Below are positions 13,901-25,100 of a DNA stretch of 64,000 bases, piece by piece. The position numbers and the translations under genes were made by a program. This DNA is from Mycteria americana. Lineage: Eukaryota; Chordata; Aves; Ciconiiformes; Ciconiidae. How positions within the stretch are numbered: position 1 is the stretch's first letter; each line of letters starts with the position of its first letter. Where the stretch lies: NCBI RefSeq assembly GCF_035582795.1, contig NC_134367.1, positions 85,419,062 to 85,483,061 of the forward strand, given 5' to 3'. The notes under the pieces are model-generated. The model saw nothing but the letters and a program-made list of their open reading frames with translations, had not been told where the DNA came from and made no database searches.

Positions 13901-16900
13901 AGTTGAATGAAAGCAGTCATGATTTACTGTCACTGACTCCAGGATTAACACAGCAAACATGACTTATTACCAACATAACTGTCAGTGACTGAAAACTTGC
14001 TACAACCAAATTAAAGAGCTGTGGGCTTCTAAAAGACAATTTAATATAGACAAGTTGATTTGATATGTAATCCTCCCTATATTTTCTGGATTTTATTTAA
14101 ATTATTCAGGAAAATACCATTCTAATTGTACCTTGTAATATCTGAAGTAATCACGTTCTTGCAGTTTCTGTATTTTGGGGAAGATCTTGAAAGTATTGAA
14201 GTCATCGATGCTTTCTATGTCACATAAACAATCATCTAGGACTCCTGTGAGCTATTAAAAAATACATTAAAATTTATTTTTAATCAAGAAATGCAATATT
14301 AACTACAGAAAAATCCTCTAAAGATAAAAAGATGGCAGTCAAAAGAAATACTAGTGAAATGCAGTTCCACAGCAAATAATTTATTTCTCATCATTAAAAT
14401 ACTCTACAACGTACCTTACACATCCAGAATTAGAAAATAACAGACCTTAGCACTTTTTTTGAGCTTAAGTCCACCTTCAAATGCAATGCTGAATCAATGT
14501 TAGCCAGATTAACGCTTTTCAGCCCTGAAATTAGTCGACAGATTCAGCATATAGAACTTCCTGCAGAATGAGCAGCAAGATTTTCCAAACTAACACGTTG
14601 TATATTAGCACATCAGTGTTGCATACCAAGTATTCTCCTACCAACCGCTCATTAGTTGAATTGCCTAAGAAAAACCAAATCATGCATTGTCATCTTATTT
14701 TCATAATTCTTCTCAAAGTGTAAGAACACTCCAGCTAGTTTCTTTAGAGGCATGGGAGAAAGGGGAATAGGTACTTTTGTGCCCAAGAAGTTAGTAACTT
14801 CACAGTTAAATTCTACAAATAAATACTAGGAAAACCAGGTGGAGGCACCTGTATTCTAAGGCTGTAAATCTATTGTGAAACTAAGTCTGAACTTTCCAGG
14901 TTCCATCCCTCTTCTTGTGCCAGGACAGCAAGCTGGTTCAAGGTACTGCACTAGCTTAAGACCACCTCTACGAAAAGGAGCGTACACTAGTGCAGAAGCA
15001 CTACTGCCAGCACAGGAGAGGAAGGCAGGACTGCGCAAGTAGCAGAGAGGACAGGCCCAACTAACTTAGTAGACTAAGCTACGGCAACACTTTTGCTAAG
15101 ACCCTGACAGTGTCTTAGTGAAAGGCAGAAACACTGAAAGTGTGATTCTGTGAACTTTTGTATGATAAATTTCATTAAATCTAAACTAACTAGTCCTAAG
15201 CATAGCTTCTTAAACAACTACAAACATGTTTGAAAGGCATTTCAAAAGTAAGTTTGAGGGCTTTAGACCACATCTAACCGAATGGAACGAAACACTGCTG
15301 TTTACTACTACTGTTCTTCAGCCAGACAGGAAATTCATCGACATACATGACAGCCTAGAAAGCATATAAAATAGGAGAGTCCACACATCTTATATTTTGC
15401 ACAGGCTTAGAAGAACTTCTAACTATTAAAAGGTTATGTGCAAAAGGAGACAAAAAATATTTTCTGGCTTTTTTTTTTCTCCACAGATTTCACATAGATG
15501 AGATTATGAAATCATCTAATCTGTTTTATGCATGATAAATCACTCCACTACTTTACAGAACAGATACCCTTATATAACCAAGCTTGATGTAAAAGAGTCA
15601 CTAAAAAGTGAATTGTAGCCTTCTGCTCTTTTATGAAGCATAAAGGAGGCCTGGAAAATGGATTTCCCCCAATCCCCTGTGAGAATAAAATGGTGAGGGT
15701 ATGGCAATAAAGCATTTAAGTAGAAAATTCACCTTATATAGATGCTACTTCTCCTGAGGCACTAAATAGGCTGTCACAATTCTGCAGAGTAGATATGGCA
15801 ATGAAGCAAAACTCATTTAAGGGAAGTTACTTTAACCAGTCTTCCATGCTGTTATGCTTGCCTTGCTAATGTTATCTAACTTCAAACCTGAGCAAACAGC
15901 TATGAAAGAGCCTATCTGCAATTACAGGTTTTTCACAAAGCCAAGAAAGCTCACAGCCCACATGACAGCCAACTTCAAAGTCAGAAGACAAAACTTGTTA
16001 TTATTGATACTTACAGAAATAAAACCCCCATGCATTTTAATCTATAATGATTTCATTAAAAATTTTCAAATGTTCTTATTGGTCACACATAGGCAGAAAT
16101 TAATTTTGCAGTCTTTACAGGTAACACCATGCCACAAAACAAACAGTGGTACATTTCATTACAATATAAAAAGGCAAAAAGATAACTCTGAACATTTTGC
16201 TCAAATATTATTAAACTGTATAAACAGGATGAACCTTATGTGAAGAGCAATAATTTATTAAGCTGAAAGCAGTAGGAAAGAGCCAAAAAATTTTCTTTGG
16301 ACTCAGAAGATAGAGTAGGAAACTATTTTGATGACCACCTCACGAAGCTATCCACTGCTTACAAAAATATTTTTACCATCTATGCAAAACTGAAAATGCT
16401 TTTTCAGGGGAAAATGTTCCAAATAAGCATGCAGTAGTTACACTCCGTGTCAAATCCCCATGGAAAAATAGAAAGCTGCAGTCTTTTTATTTAACTAAGA
16501 TGGCAAAATAATGGAGGTCACACCTTTGCCAGATGTCTCTGATAAAATCTTGATTCTAAGAACATCTTTCAAAACACAGTACAGTTTACTTAGAACATTA
16601 TGAGGTTTCAGAAATAAACCCTCCCCAAAAACTAGAACTGGCCTAAGAAATCATTAAGAGAAAAATGAATTTAGAGTAACAAGAGCAAGCAAATGAAATT
16701 CTCCATTTTTTTCTCACAACTTTTTCAAAACTGGAACAGTTAGCTCCCTCTATACATAAAATAGCAAAATCAATGTTTCCTTGGAAGGCATCCTCTAAAA
16801 TTAAACTATGCTATATCTGTACCAAATCACAATTCATTAAATGGTTTGACAGTACATATGAAACACCAATACTGCACATCAGTGGAGTCAGTTCATAGCA

Positions 16901-19098
16901 CACTAACACAATAGCAACACAGGCTTCAAGTACCCCAGTTAGTGTTTTTTTTTATTAATCCAGGTGTAGTCTTCAGTGCTCTCACTTGCGTAATGATGGA
17001 ACACTAAGAACATGCAGAAAAATGTTTCACTTTTGTCGACACCTGGATCTTCCAGTGAATTATTTTTTGAACTGGAGACATCAAAATAAGAACAGTGTAT
17101 TACACAGCTAAAATTATGTATTGCAAGACCTACTTTGCTGTTCACACAATTGGTATTTTGCCTTTTTTAAATTGAACTATACCAGTTAACTTAGTCCACA
17201 ATTATAGAGCCAAACTGTACTGTAACTTATCACAACTTTCATTACAATAGCCAAGTATCAAGCTTTCTTTTCATCTGCTAATTAATTTGAACTCTACAAT
17301 AAGCTCTAAAAGCATTAGCCTACTATAATTTGTGTTCAAGAAGTCATCTGACATTGAATAGCTATTTATTCTATATTTCCAATATGCTTATCAAAGTATT
17401 TCCATGTATTGTCAAACCTAGTTTAGTTCGTGTACAGATATCAGAGCTATACTGGAGATGTTAAACGTCTAACGTATCTTCTCCAAGATAAATCAACCTT
17501 TCAGAAGAAAAGGTCAACGTCCAACCTGCATCATTTTCTCCTTATGAAATCTGGAAAGAGAAATGTATTAAGCACTTCAACATTAAGAAAAACCTGAATA
17601 AACGCATATACTAACAAGCAGTCTATTCAAACAAACAACCTTATTACTGTTATCAGGTTGTTGTACTTCAATTGCTTCAATAATTAGAAGACCACCTGGG
17701 ACACCTTGTTTTGTTACTTAATGTTTCACTTTGCCATAGCTGCAGAATGAGAGAAGAGCTACAGGTAACATGACTCAATGAAGTAATGGCTAGCTTATCT
17801 TTTCCCTGAGCAAGTCAAACTCTAGATATTTAAACTCTGAATACAATATGCTAACAATTTTATTAAATAGCAACAACCAATCTCTCTGCCAAGCATCATA
17901 AGAAAACCATGCCAGTTTGTTAATGGCTCCTTTAAGAATCCCAATCCAATTAGCATTTAGTTACACTAAAATAGCTACTAAAATAAGGGATTTTTAAACC
18001 TGAGAAAACCTCAACTTACAACAAAAAAAACCCCTTCAATAAAAGCTATCTGTGCTAGACTACTCTAGTCACTGCCTTGGATGGTCACTTACAATATAGC
18101 ATGTTATACAAAGCAGAAATTTAGAAAATATAAGAAAAATAATAACCAGATACAGAAGACAAACTTTGCTCCACGTGGACATTGTATTTCCATATAGTCT
18201 CACTCTAGTATCTTTGGCCCAGCTGAAATCCTTCCCGACTTGACACCAGCTATTATTTCAGTCACAGTCACACTGCTGATGAACAGCAAACTCCCAACTA
18301 CAGACACTTGTCCTTCTGAAGCTGTGAAGGCAGTTTACAGAAAGAAGGAGCATTCTCATGCTTCTTTGTAACGTGGGCAAACAGACACGACCTAAACACA
18401 AGCCAAGACCAGGCACTGATATTACCATATGGCATCTCATCGAATTCATAAGGACACCGAAGTTTCTGCCTAAGCCAAGGGTATGATCCAACCCGGCGCT
18501 CACCACAACACCCCACAGACAGCAAGCAGCATTACCTGGATTAAACAACTCCTCTGTGTAGCGGGGCCGTTCTATATGGGTACCAGGTCAACCAACATCT
18601 CCCCTCACTATAGCAGCGGGGGCCCACAGACCGGAGACAGCCAACTGCGCGGCCCCGGGCTGGATCCCAGCAAGTAGCAACCGCAGGGTATCGAATAGGA
18701 AGGACGTGGGCTACAGACTTCAGCGAGGGATCCCCAGACTTCGCCGCCGGGGAGGCTGCACAAGACACGGCCCAGAGCTGCCCTCTCCCGCACGCCCCTC
18801 CGAAGCGCCCTCACCGCCTCCTCCAGCCCGCGGCAGGAAGGACCTCTGCTCTCCTTCCCCTCAGGCAGGGGTCCGCAGCCCTACCCACAGCCGGTGGGGC
18901 ACCCCTGTCCGGCCGTGCGCTCTTCCCTCCCTCCCCACGCCCGCCCCCCCGGCCATGAGGGGACCCTGCCGCATCGTCCCATCCGCCGCTGGTTCCTACC
19001 TGGGCCTCCGCTGTCAGGACGCAGCTGAGCACCGCCAGCAGCCGCGCTGCCAGCCGTGCCCTCGCCACTGTGCTCCGCACGGCACCGCCGCCGCTCAT
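1884..19098 (-). CDS. ERO1B: ERO1B (ERO1-like beta, ER oxidoreductin), coding exons 1-6, 3' part beyond window
   Basis: ERO1B is a FAD-dependent thiol oxidase of the ER lumen that re-oxidises protein disulfide isomerase and passes electrons to oxygen, giving H2O2. Six minus-strand exons join in frame (99+120+84+42+83+74 bp) to give about 167 N-terminal residues of a family protein of roughly 467 residues. Visible features are an N-terminal hydrophobic signal segment, the DDCLCDI cysteine pair in exon 2, [12 protein letters not shown] and CSIKDC in exon 3 (the family's C-x4-C shuttle pair), [14 protein letters not shown] in exon 5 and [20 protein letters not shown] in exon 6. The sequence is closer to ERO1B than ERO1A, for example [15 protein letters not shown] and [18 protein letters not shown]. 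All splice sites are GT-AG. No further exon was seen in 1-1883, so the flavin-binding core and the C-terminal CxxCxxC are outside the window. The family assignment rests on recalled vertebrate sequences. Confidence 0.96.
1958..3864 (-). other. ERO1B intron 5
   Basis: Non-coding. At about 2345-2400 on the plus strand there is weak similarity to a decayed CR1 3' end (CCCCTTCAAGCTAAATT followed by CTCTATGAATATGAT), too degraded to call firmly. Nothing else was recognised. Confidence 0.65.
3865..3947 (-). CDS. ERO1B: ERO1B coding exon 5
   Basis: 83 bp encoding [14 protein letters not shown] then [13 protein letters not shown] plus two bases of a serine codon. The acceptor is TTACAG| and the donor TTAAG|GTATGC (phase 2). 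The single cysteine corresponds to the regulatory Cys131 of human ERO1A. NNS and NST are potential N-glycosylation sequons. Confidence 0.94.
7872..7912. repeat. short imperfect tandem duplication
   Basis: The unit TCTTTAGGCTAATGACC recurs about 23 bp later as TCTTTAGACTAATGACC. This is a local duplication inside ERO1B intron 4 with no evident function. Confidence 0.6.
8328..8350. repeat. poly(A)23 mononucleotide tract
   Basis: An uninterrupted run of 23 A on the plus strand (T on the ERO1B sense strand), likely length-polymorphic. No retrosequence was identified next to it. Confidence 0.9.
8385..8426 (-). CDS. ERO1B: ERO1B coding exon 4 (42-bp exon)
   Basis: A small in-frame exon of 14 codons, [14 protein letters not shown]. 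The acceptor is TTTTCAG| and the donor AAA|GTAAGG. It matches the [14 protein letters not shown] stretch of human ERO1B. Skipping it would not shift the frame. Confidence 0.93.
8427..8828 (-). other. ERO1B intron 3
   Basis: A short 402-bp AT-rich intron between exons 3 and 4. Nothing else was seen. Confidence 0.85.
8829..8912 (-). CDS. ERO1B: ERO1B coding exon 3 (shuttle cysteines)
   Basis: 84 bp, 28 residues, [16 protein letters not shown] followed by [12 protein letters not shown]. The acceptor is TTTAG| and the donor GAG|GTATGG. In ERO1 proteins the C-x4-C pair (here CSIKDC) is the flexible-loop pair that accepts electrons from PDI. The neighbouring cysteines take part in regulatory disulfides. 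Confidence 0.96.
8913..14131 (-). other. ERO1B intron 2
   Basis: 5.2 kb, AT-rich. Simple-sequence tracts are a C9 run near 11600, T/A runs near 11640-11745 and an A-rich (AAAC)n-like block at 13289-13345. The reading frame at 13091-13375 ends in this A-rich block and is not credible as a gene. Confidence 0.65.
13289..13345. repeat. A-rich simple repeat, (CAAA)n-like
   Basis: Low-complexity sequence of A runs broken by single C or CC. It is T/G-rich on the ERO1B sense strand. Confidence 0.8.
14132..14251 (-). CDS. ERO1B: ERO1B coding exon 2
   Basis: 120 bp, phase 0 to phase 0, encoding 40 residues beginning [19 protein letters not shown] and ending [11 protein letters not shown]. The acceptor is AATAG| and the donor AAG|GTACAA. 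The CLC cysteines belong to the conserved N-terminal disulfide cluster of ERO1 proteins. Confidence 0.95.
14252..18999 (-). other. ERO1B intron 1
   Basis: A 4.7-kb intron running from the CpG island into AT-rich sequence. The longest reading frame (15854-16243, plus, 129 codons) resembles nothing I know, has AT-rich composition like its surroundings, and is most simply chance. Confidence 0.65.
19000..19098 (-). CDS. ERO1B: ERO1B coding exon 1 (start codon, signal peptide)
   Basis: It encodes 33 residues from [10 protein letters not shown] to LTAEAQ and ends in phase 0 at CAG|GTAGGA. The ATG has A at -3. The segment [13 protein letters not shown] is a typical signal-peptide hydrophobic core, followed by small residues suited to signal peptidase. 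The EAQ at the junction matches the end of human exon 1. The exon lies in the CpG island. Confidence 0.92.
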
Positions 19099-19400
19099 GC
19101 TGCTGCCGCCGCTCCACCCGCCGCGGCTGACGGGGGAGGGCGGCCCTCGCCCCGTCGCGCAGCAGCCGCCGCCGCCACAGGAAAGAGACGGACGAACCGA
19201 GAGTCGGCGACGCTGGCAGCGTCTCCTCCCGGCGCGGCCGCTCCTGCCTGCGGCGGGAGCCGTCGGGCGGGGGCGCCGCGCTCACCTCAACCTGCCCGCG
19301 CGCTGCCGCCGCCACAGCCCCGACGCGCGCACCCGGTCCCCTCGCGCAGCCGCCGCCACCCCCACGGCCGCCCAACCACCCGCTCCTCCCGCAGCCGCAC

Positions 19401-19420
19401 GGCATCCCGGGAACTGTAGT
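19401..19420 (-). promoter_or_regulatory. ZNF143/Staf-type binding site
   Basis: Read on the ERO1B strand it is ACTACAGTTCCCGGGATGCC, very close to the ZNF143 site core ACTACAATTCCCAGCATGC. It lies about 300 bp upstream of the start codon within the CpG island, where such sites usually sit. Confidence 0.7.
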
Positions 19421-19477
19421 CCAGGCGCGCGCGCAACCCCCTCCGCGGCAGGGCTGGGGCGGGGCACGGCGCGGCGC

Positions 19478-19496
19478 CCAATCGGACAGGACCACG
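19478..19496 (-). promoter_or_regulatory. ER stress response element (ERSE), CCAAT-N9-CCACG
   Basis: On the plus strand CCAAT (19478-19482) is followed by exactly nine bases and then CCACG (19492-19496), the full consensus bound by NF-Y with ATF6 or XBP1. It lies about 380 bp upstream of the ERO1B ATG, inverted relative to the gene. ERSEs are known to work in either orientation. ERO1B is a known unfolded-protein-response target, so the match is in the expected place. Confidence 0.8.
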
Positions 19497-19780
19497 CGCG
19501 CCTCCAAAACAAGCGGCGAGGGAGGGGCTGCTGGGCGCGTGCGCGCGGCGGGGGGCCGTGCCCGCGCGCCGACGCGTGAGAGGGGAGGCACGAGCCAACG
19601 ACGCCAACGGCGCCGTCACGCGGCGGGTGTCATCCGTGCGGCCGCTGCCGGTAACGTGCGGCGGTAGGGGCCGGGGCCGCGATAGCCCTGCGCTACGTGT
19701 GGCGTTAGGCAGCGGCGCACCCCGCAGGCTTCCCCGCCCCGCCGCGCCTTTGGGCGGGAGGGGGCCGCCGCCGGGAGGTT

Positions 19781-21800
19781 GAAATGTCCGGTGTTTACCG
19801 GCGCCCGCGTCCAGCCTTCGGCCGGGTGTCTGACAGAGACAAAAAATACTTCTAGAGACTTCTCGTCTTCCTGCTGCTGCGAAGTGCTGGGAACTGCCCT
19901 AGAGGTGAACTGTGTTGAGTGTTTAGAAGTGGCTTTTTTCTTTCAGGTTAAACTGCCCTTTTCTCTCAGCACAGCTTCTTTCATGAGAAGCTATTTATAT
20001 AAAGATGGGCACGCGTCATTTTTTTTAACAGCAAGAAGTACAGGGAGGTAGGAAATACGGCTTTGCCTTGTCTGATTCTCTTACCTGTTCCCTTTGAGAG
20101 CAAGGCTGAAAGTTAATGGAAAAGCAATAGATTCTCCATCCACTGGCTTTTTTTTTTTTTAATTCTTTTTTTAGTTGTAACCGCCCCACACACACCCCTT
20201 TTTCAGTGGAGGCACAGGCTACTGTGTAGCAAATTGAAGCCTACAAGACGGGAACAGAGTGCTTTCAGATGTGGTTTCCCGTTACAGCTAAGATAATGAA
20301 ATACCAAGTTGTGTGGAAAGAGGCAGTCCTGTTTCAGGTTCCCCATCCCATGCATCTGAGCTCGCAGTCCTGAAGTTGCATGTTATATCATTTCAGCTAC
20401 TTGATCGATTTTTTGTTTTGTTTGGGGTTTTTTTTCCCCCTAGGGATAATTTTCTGCCAGAGCAGCCAGCTGAACTGACTCACTGTATGTCTACTTCATC
20501 ACTCAACCTGATCCAGGGGAAGAGGCAAGGGCACATATCCTGGTAGGAAGAAGAAAGGGTAGGACCATCCCTTCCAGTGGCTGCTTGCTGTTAGATCTGT
20601 TTAGCTACACCTAATTTTATTTTATTATTTATGAATTTTTTACTGCCCCCTTAGGGAGAGTGGTTGGCACTTGAGAGGTTGAAAGTTACGGTATGACATC
20701 AGTTGAATTTGTCTAGCTGTGCTTTGCCAATAGCTGTTGGAACTGGTCTAAGACTGTTACTGCTGCTTCTTTTCAGTTCCTTTCAAAATCTTAAAAAAAA
20801 AACCAAACCACAAAAAAAACCCAAACCCAAAACACAACAGCTCAGAAACAATCTTTTGCTCCCAACAGTTAAATGTATATATGTAATTCACTTCCAGAAT
20901 TGCAAAATTTCATATTCCTGTGGGAAAACATGAGTGTTGCACTGATTTCATGTGCAGGGTTGCTGGAATTAGGATTTTCTTTTCAATCCATCTGCTAACC
21001 CAGGTTCTTCTTACTCCCTTTCAGTTAGAGGAGAATACTCCTTTACTGGAGTATGGAGACAAGCTTTAAGGTTGAGGAAACTATTTCAGAGAGCTTAAAA
21101 ATTTTTAGATTGGCCGTTGTTATTTACTTAAAAATTAATTCAAATTAGTTTTCCATCATATTTGTCCTTAAGTGCCAGTATGTCACAGATTTTGCATTGC
21201 CAAAAATGGCTTGAAAAGATGAAGGATCAATAGCTATGAATTACAGAGACCATAAAATGGACTAGGCAGTAGTTTTATAGTTTGGTCCCAGAGAGGTGAG
21301 GTAACTGCTCCTTCCTTTCCTCTCTGGAGTACAGGCAGTAGACCTATCATTTGGGAAGGATTAAATGAGAATCTATTCCTACTTTCAGCATCGGTGGACC
21401 AATAAATTTGCTAGATATTTGAGAAGAAATGGCAGAACAGCTAATGTTTACATTGCCATGGTTTGCTCTCGCTATCAGTACTCTGTACTTTATCACAAGT
21501 GGGTTGTACTTCTCACAAAGGAACTGTTTCTGTTTAGCAGATTCAGGTGAATTCATTGTATTTGTTTGCATTTTATAGCTTTGATTCTGGAGGAAATTTT
21601 CTGTCATGAATATTTTAAAAACCCCTAAAACCTTGGAAGAATCAAGCACTTGCACTGTCACACACTTGCACTGCATAAAGGGCTATGCAAATTAGATGTA
21701 AACTATCATATTTTCTAAGTTGTCAGTTTAGAACATTTTATGTTAGTTACAGAAAGTACTTTATTTCTTCACTGCTGACACAGTCTTATCCTGCTTGCTT
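19781..21800. other. Intergenic, ERO1B-EDARADD
   Basis: Flank of the CpG island falling into AT-rich sequence with T-rich tracts (20150-20175, 20408-20440) and an A-rich tract (20793-20838). No gene, RNA or repeat family was recognised. Confidence 0.6.
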
Positions 21801-22100
21801 GTGGGTGTCAGTCTCTCCTCCCAAGTAACAAGCGACAGGACAAGAGGAAATGGCCTCAAGTTGCGCCAGGGAAGGTTTAGATTGGATATTAGGAAAAATG
21901 TCTTCACCGAAGTGTTGTCAAGCATTGGAACAGGCTGCCTGGGGAATTGGTTGAGTCACAATCCCTGGAAGTATTTAAAAGATGTTTGGATGTGGTGCTT
22001 AGGGACATGGTTTAGTGGTGGACTTGGCAGTGCTAGGTTAATGGTTGGACTTGATGATCTTAAAGGTCTTTTGCAACCTAAATGATTCTATGATTCTATG
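21801..22100 (+). mobile_element. CR1 LINE, 5'-truncated 3' end
   Basis: Plus-strand CR1 retaining the last codons of the reverse-transcriptase ORF ([20 protein letters not shown] region in degraded form) and the 3'UTR, ending in two copies of the 8-bp tail ATTCTATG. It is about 300 bp, typical of truncated avian CR1, and more diverged than the copies at 32 and 58 kb. Confidence 0.93.
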
Positions 22101-25100
22101 AAAAGTCAGTAGCAGTTTAGGTTTTGACTTCCATGTTAGAAGCATAAGGAATTGGCTGTAGAAATGTATAATGAATAATTTTCAGAGGCAAAAAAAAAAA
22201 ATTAATTCCTTGTATGCATAAGTATTCTCTGCTATACCAGAGCTGAATTTAGCTTAATACAGTTTTCTAAACTCTAGGGTACTTTCAATCTTATTTTATG
22301 TTTTCGTGTTGATTTCAACCTATGAATGTTGCTCTGCTAGTGGTATAAAATGTTTTTAAAAAAAAGTAAAAATCCTAATGTAGGATTTCTTTGTGAAATC
22401 AATTTCAGGAAATAGCTGCAGGAAGAAACAGTCTTACAATTGCAAATGAAACCTAACAGCATATTACAAAGCTGGGAGTACCTACTAAGCCTGTTTCTTT
22501 TAAAGAAATTTGCCATGATGTTATAATATTTTAGCAAGGGCTGAGGACAAGCCTTTACTGGGGAGAGGGATAATCGCAGTTTACAGCTTCCTGGGCTCAT
22601 GAAAAGAGTCTGGCATATATATTTAATTTTTCAATGTACATGTACATTGTACAATGCACATGCTTGGCATAAGAACAAATATCTTCTGTGATTTCATAAT
22701 ATGCATTGCTGTTAAAAATGTTGACAGTTTTATTTGCAAGCTCTAACATTTTCTTTCTATGTGCAAGCAAAGAAAGCCTTGAACACGGGAACTAAAAACA
22801 TTATTCTGTATTGGTAAATAAGAGTTAAATGATGCACATCAGAGTCACCTCTTCCCCATCACAACATTGTTCTCTAGAGTGGACAGAGATCTGGGTGCAC
22901 CAGAGGGTGACGGATGGTCTTTTAGTGGATACAACAAATCTGCAATTACCAAACTTGCCTCTGGCCTGCAAAGAGGACACAGTGGGAACTGAAACTGATA
23001 AAGTCCTGCTACTTTTCTTGTATTAGCTCCATCGGTGCTTTTCAGTTAGCTCTTATTTGCCAGAATTGAGCTTATGCACTCTGGTTGTATGCAGAAATCA
23101 CGATCTGTTGTCATCAACCATGTAAAAATGTATCTTAGAAATTATTACGGACCAATTTAAGTGAATGAACAGGCACAACAGGGTGGCTTCACATTTCATG
23201 TTAGGAGAAGCTTGGTAAATCCCAGCTGCTTTGCCAAGTTCATGAACTAGATTTCAGTAATCTGAAACGTGGATTTCTGGAAATTTTTTGCCCTTGAAAC
23301 TTTTGCCTTTATTTATTTTTCCAAATTAGCATTTGAATGAATCCTTTCTAAATTTAGGAGAGTAAACCAGAGGAATCAATACATCACAAGCTTCTGTTTA
23401 AGTCTAGCAAACAGCAGCGGTGGGAGGGCAGTGCCTGTTGAGCAATGGAACACCTTGTGGTAGCCTAGTTATGAAGATTCGATGATACAGCAAGGCAAAG
23501 CTGTGGGTAAGAACTTTTAGTAAACCACCTGACCTAAGTACAAAAACAGACAAGTAGCGGAGCACATGAGTTCTGTGGTCTACCAGGCCTGCTATAACTG
23601 AAGAACTTGTGTGCCCAAAACCCTATGGTATCCAGCTGTCTTTAGGCTTGATACAAGTTATTATGTTTCCTTACAAGTCATGCCACACTGACATGCTGTT
23701 CTCACCTACTGATATCTGCCTTAAAACCACAATATATGCTCAAGTCAGAGGCAACTGTTACAAATAACTTTTGAAAAGTACCCATGGATGTCTAGACAAA
23801 TGAGAAATGTCAGGACTATGGCCTGTAAATGGCAAAACAATAGGTCAAATTCAGTATAGTGAAAAAAAAAGAAAATTTTTAACATGATTTCATACAGCAA
23901 TATCTTCACAATGAATATGAGGAAAAAGAGGAAAAAGAAAGATAGAATGCGGTAAAAATAAAGAATAGCAAAGTACAAAAAGGGAGTACCTTTTTCTTAA
24001 AGTTTTTGTAGGTGATGAAAAATTAACTACAAATCTTAGCTATACACCTGTATCCTCGTTCCTATGTTTCATGTGTGTGTTATAGTTGAATGTTAACAAA
24101 CTGCATCGTGTAGTGTATGACTGCAACGTCTGAATCAAGAGTACAGAAGTGAAGTAATCTCTGGAGTCTTACTGTCATTTCTATAGTACCTATCATTTTT
24201 GACGAAGGAATGCTAACAAAGAAATTTGTCTACTAACTCTATCAAACTTCTGAATAGAGCAGGTGCAGATGAACATAAGTAATTGTTTTAAAAAAAAAAA
24301 ACAAAACCAAGATTTATGCACTTGCACTTTGTGTGTGTGTGCTTATCTGTCAACAAATCCGATCGTGAGGTAGAGATCTCAACTAAATTATTATACGTTT
24401 TATGGAAACAAGCAGCCAGGCAGGGGGACCCTGCTAATGCCCTGCAGAGGGATAAGCTGCAGCCTGAAACCAATTGTCTTAGGCTCAGTTTCAATATGTC
24501 AATCTAGACAAAGCAAGGTTTCACTGTTTCTGTAGTGAGTGTTTGACTTGGACACAGCACAGCTCCTGGAGTGGTGGAAACATTCCCATATCATGCAGTC
24601 CTATAAAGCAAACAAATTGTCCACAGACTTACATAAGATGGTCTAGGTGTGTGTCATTTCTTATATTTTCTCAATATAATGTTGTTTCTGTCAAATGAAT
24701 GTCAAAATTGTGACATTCCTATACAACTGTAAAAGAACAAACTGATATAATTATTGGCAAAGAAAGGAGTTTTAACTTTTTAGCTGCTGGTTAATTATTC
24801 CTCCTCCAAAACTGTCTCAGAATTATAAAGAACTGGCCTAGCAACACACTGTCAGCTGCCAACAGCTGAAAGCTGTCTATAGGATATCTGGGAAAGAAAA
24901 TGCAGGGAGGTATTTCCTAACTCTACTGAAATACATTAGAGGTGAAGAGCTTATGTTGAAACAGAAGTATTTTACTCAGTATCAACTTCCTTAAATAAAG
25001 ATGTTTAAAAAGTATAAAGCAGATAAATGAGGAAGAATAAACCATGCGATACTGGCAGGCCCACAATTACCATGACTTTTAGCAACCCCTGTCAGGGAGG

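Larger units (their letters stand above)
18550..19780. promoter_or_regulatory. CpG island, ERO1B promoter and 5' exon
   Basis: An abrupt rise in G+C and CpG density centred on ERO1B exon 1. It contains the start codon (19098), a GC box GGGGCGGGG at 19456-19464, a ZNF143-type motif at 19401-19420 and an ERSE at 19478-19496. No TATA box was seen. The transcription start should lie between about 19100 and 19400. Several long open frames here on both strands come from lack of AT-rich stop codons. Confidence 0.85.

Noticed and set aside
15854-16243. 129-codon frame in ERO1B intron 1
   Set aside because: AT-rich composition equal to the intron, no recognisable domain and no splice or promoter support.
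18706-19619. Several long overlapping open frames on both strands
   Set aside because: They lie in the ERO1B CpG island where stop codons are rare, are rich in Ala/Pro/Arg/Gly and overlap each other. Only the 19098-19000 minus exon has homology support.
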